Shown here: in pieces, positions 61,047-64,000 of the stretch
Layout of the letters: every line of letters starts with the position of its first letter
How positions within the stretch are numbered: position 1 is the stretch's first letter
Assembly: GCA_006386115.1 (NCBI GenBank)
Contig: VFIW01000008.1
Location: 372,001-436,000, forward strand
DNA from: Globisporangium splendens
Lineage: Eukaryota; Oomycota; Peronosporomycetes; Pythiales; Pythiaceae
Direction: 5' to 3'
Length of the DNA stretch: 64,000 nucleotides
Translations under genes and position numbers: made by a program
Notes under the pieces: generated by a model
Seen by the model: the letters and a program-made list of their open reading frames with translations, nothing else
Databases searched by the model: none
What the model was told of the DNA's origin: nothing

Positions 61047-63342
61047 ATGGATCTGAGTCTGAAGGAAACCGAGTACGACGTGATCCTCGTGGGCACGGGC
61101 ATGGTCGAAGCCATCCTTGCAGGGTGCGTGCGCGTTCAAATCCATGCACGTATATGCTGCTTGCTTTGCTGTGCGTGCGTGTGTGGGATGCTGACGTGCT
61201 TAATTGCCTATTGCTGCTGCTCTCTTTGTGTATTTGAATGCTGCAGTGCGCTCGCTCGCGTCGGAAAGAAAGTGCTGCATCTCGATCAAGTATGTAGCTT
61301 CTCCTTGCACTTATATGGCGCTATCGTATACTATTATATCTTTAGTATTTAATCACTATGTGTATGTGCCGCTATGATTTTTCAACAACAATTAGAACGA
61401 TTACTATGGCAGCAACTACGCGTCGTTCCCCCTGAAGCAGTTCCGTCAGTGGACGCAGAATGAGAGTGCGGCGCCGCGGTACTTTGACGAGGATAACGAC
61501 GTCGACTCCAAGGCAACGAAGGTAGCAAACCCCGATTCATTGCCTGACAATGTGAGTGACGTGCCGATCCAGAACTCGCTGCGCTGCAATCTGCTGCACG
61601 AATCGTTTGCGGACGACGCGGTGAGAGAGGAGCTGTTGGCCAAGTCGTCGTCGTTCAGCGTCGATATCAATCCTCGACTCGTGCTGTCATCGGAGGCGCT
61701 CGTGGAGACGCTCATCACGTCGGGTGTCGGGCAGTACCTGGAGTTCACGGCCATCCAGCACACGTACGTGCACTTGCCTTCGTCTCCGTCTTCAGGCAGT
61801 GTTGAGGACACTGTGTGGGAGGTGCCGTGCTCGAAGAAGGACGTGTTTCAGAGCAAACTCCTCGGGATGGTCGAGAAGCGGCAGCTCATGAAGTTTCTCC
61901 AGTTTGTCGCGGACTACGGTGAGACGGTGATCTTGGGCGAAGACGTGGGCACGAAGAACGAACGCTCGCTTGCGCTTGGTCGCGCGCTCAAGCGGCCGCA
62001 GAACAAGACGAACCAGGCTGGCGACGACGGGTTCACGAAAATCGCGCCATACCTCGACAAACCGTTCCAGGAGCTCCTCGAGGATCACTTCAAACTGTCG
62101 GCAAAGCTCCAGCAGGTCGTCGTGTACTGCGTGGGTCTCTCGAGCTTCCCCGCGACGAAGAACCAGATCTCGGCGCGCGATGGACTGGCGGCTGTATACC
62201 GCTACGTTGCATCAATCGGTCGGTACACGAGCACGGCTTTCCTGGTTCCGTTGTATGGCGTGAGCGAGATCGCACAGAGTTTCTGTCGTTTATGTGCCGT
62301 CTATGGCGGTATCTACGTGCTCCGCGCACCGATTGAGTGCTTTCTACTGGACCAAGAGAAAAACGAGCTTGTCGGTATTCGCGCCAGTGATGGAGGCATC
62401 CTACGCAGCAAGCACGTTATTGTCAACGGGAGCTACGTCGATTCATTTAGCAAGAGAGAGGGCCAAAGTGGTCATGAACGAGTGAGCAAAACGCATGGCC
62501 AGGTGCTGCGCGGTGTGTTTCTGCTGAATGCATCGCTGCGCCGCGAGATGAGTCGTCTCATGGTCGTGATCCCGCCTGAGGACGCGGAATTTCAGAACCC
62601 GTTCGCAATCCAGGTCGTGCAGCTCGATGGCGGTGCATACGCGTGTCCACGTGACTACTTTTTGGTGCAGGTGTCGATGACACTGCCGTCCGAATGGGTC
62701 GACGATACCGAGAGACAGCAACGCCTCGTGCTCGCGGTCATCGAGCGTTTGGTCACGAGTTCGATTCAAGAGGCAAAGACCAAGGAGACTGGGGAGCCAA
62801 CTGACGGTTCAAGTAGTTGGAACGATCTGGTTTTGTGGAAGGTGATCTACACGATGGACCACTTGGCGTCGTCGAGCAACACGACGAGCTCACTGGCACA
62901 GAAGTCGCCGCATCTCCCGGTGAATTTATGGCCATGTGAGACGCGTGTGGATGTGGAAACAGAGGTTTCTAGCGATGGTACAACGACGATGCCAGTGAAT
63001 CCACTGGAGATCCACCTCGAGAGTGCGAGTGCGAATGCTCGCGCGATCTTCGAGCAGCTGTGTCCCGACGAAGAATTTCTGCCAAAGAGTGCGAGTGCCG
63101 AACAAGCTGAGAAAGAAGCGCTCGAGGACGAACACGACGCTGTCCTGAAAGCTGCACAAGCGCTCGCGGAGCAGACAACACCGTCAACAGCAGTTGAGGC
63201 TACAGAAAAGGAAGAGGAGAAGAACGAGGAAGCTGCCAGTGACTTGACGGCTTCTCCTGCATCTACCTCGATGGAGACCACCGCAACACCACAGGACGAG
63301 CACGCGACCGATCCGTCGCTTTCTCCAACGTCACAGGTCTAG
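61047..63342 (+). CDS. Rab escort protein (REP/CHM), three exons
   Basis: Exons are 61047-61123, 61247-61289 and 61396-63342; 688 residues. The small first exons encode the GDI-like nucleotide-binding fold start YDVILVGTGMVEAILAG (10-26), ALARVGKKVLHLDQ and NDYYGSNYASF. Later GDI/REP conserved regions include GVGQYLEF, EKRQLMKFLQFV and YPLYG-like FLVPLYGVSEIAQSFCRLCAVYGG. The long insertion after the first block and the extended Glu/Thr-rich C-terminus favour REP over RabGDI. REP presents newly made Rab GTPases to geranylgeranyl transferase II. Confidence 0.9.
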
Positions 63343-64000
63343 AGTACGTCGTCGTTCTGATTGGCACGTTGGTCCAGTGCAACTTACTTGGGTAGAAGAC
63401 ACTAATAAAGAGAAGGTCTTGGTGATAGAATACAGAAATGTGCGGTGCTTTCTGTTCGAAGACCATCGTGGTTGGCATGTGCGACTTGCAACATGGATCC
63501 CTGCCTCTATCTTTCTACTGTTGATGAGCCCAGCCATGATGTATCCAACCTGCGTCCATGTGGCTCTGGCTCATTTCGACCAGACGAGTCATGCCAATGG
63601 GGTCTGAACACTCGAGTTGTGTGCGGCAGGAGTCCAGACGCGGGCGTTTCTCTGCCACACATGCCACGCGATAACATGGCTGCTCTGTGTTTGCTAATGG
63701 CAGCAACAATCCACAGAGCGCGTGCGTGCCGTCGTGGGTTGGAGCGATCCAGCGAAAGCATGAATGGAGAAGGCGACACAGAGACAGAAAGAGTAGGATT
63801 GGGTAATTAGCTCCTCTTTGCATCCAAGTTGCAAGTCGCACCGCGAGAAATGCCATGTGGAGACTTGCGACATGGATACGATGAGCTACTTTGATCCTAC
63901 TCTCGCTTCACAAGAGATAGCACCTCGACCGCCGAGCTGGAGCCACTGTGGAAAGTTTTGCCGCCATTACCAGCTCTATACGAATGAGCCAGGTGCTGTT
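63343..64000. other. 3' end of window
   Basis: About 660 bp downstream of the Rab escort gene. Small ORFs on both strands have no recognisable similarity. Confidence 0.35.

Noticed and set aside
1..64000. CRISPR arrays, bacterial operons, rRNA or tRNA genes
   Set aside because: None seen by eye. Spliced eukaryotic genes dominate, and no array of regularly spaced short repeats is present. A tRNA scan would be needed to exclude tRNAs fully.

Overview
The window reads as nuclear DNA of an oomycete (Phytophthora / downy mildew type). Genes are compact with few, short introns (mostly 75-130 nt). Several starts lie 25-95 nt downstream of a TCA(C/T)T(C/T)(C/T) initiator element of the oomycete kind. 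The gene content fits too: TKL-type kinases, a large MAPEG family, an oomycete-style bZIP-like protein, a secreted CAP/PR-1 protein, a CYP86-like P450 and LINE debris.

Layout. 1-3.0 kb: an ankyrin/pseudokinase/kinase locus whose first half is broken by two in-frame stops. 3.3-5.0 kb: a cytochrome P450. 5.2-6.0 kb: a LINE 3' end carrying RNase H. 6.3-7.7 kb: a two-exon serine-rich protein of unknown function. 8.8-9.8 kb: a phytanoyl-CoA dioxygenase-like protein. 9.9-32.1 kb: six loci of M28 glutamate-carboxypeptidase-II-like peptidases (A, B, C, D, D', E). All are predicted type II membrane proteins, and all carry a YGTF motif in the short cytosolic tail. D and D' lie on two nearly identical 2.7-kb inverted arms around a 572-bp spacer. 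E is split by a 3.7-kb LINE with a poly(A) tail and a 16-bp target-site duplication.

32.6-36.8 kb: a RABL6/Parf-like GTPase. 37.1-38.1 kb: a bZIP-like protein with an eroded basic region. 38.3-45.3 kb: seven MAPEG (MGST1/mPGES-1-like) genes plus one pseudogene. 45.5-46.4 kb: ALG14 (three exons). 47.0-48.4 kb: a five-exon nitrilase/N-carbamoylputrescine-amidase homologue in which Gly replaces the catalytic Cys. 48.9-49.9 kb: a MORN3-like gene with an in-frame TGA. 50.2-50.7 kb: mitochondrial uS15. 52.3-53.2 kb: the CAP protein. 53.3-54.5 kb: a second copy of the RNase H LINE end. 55.1-56.0 kb: a UPRT-like gene (four exons). 56.2-57.2 kb: a helix-turn-helix protein. 57.6-58.5 kb: a decayed pogo/DDE transposase. 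59.05-59.4 kb: a LINE relic. 59.9-60.65 kb: an LRRC51-like gene with an in-frame TAG. 61.0-63.3 kb: Rab escort protein.

Main themes are local family expansion (M28, MAPEG), very recent rearrangement and insertion inside the M28 array, and several otherwise well-preserved genes with single nonsense or active-site changes. The two genes most clearly linked to cilia/flagella elsewhere (MORN3-like, LRRC51-like) each carry exactly one in-frame stop. That would fit a lineage with reduced or lost flagella, but this is inference. Exon boundaries were deduced by eye from GT/AG sites, frame continuity and family alignment.
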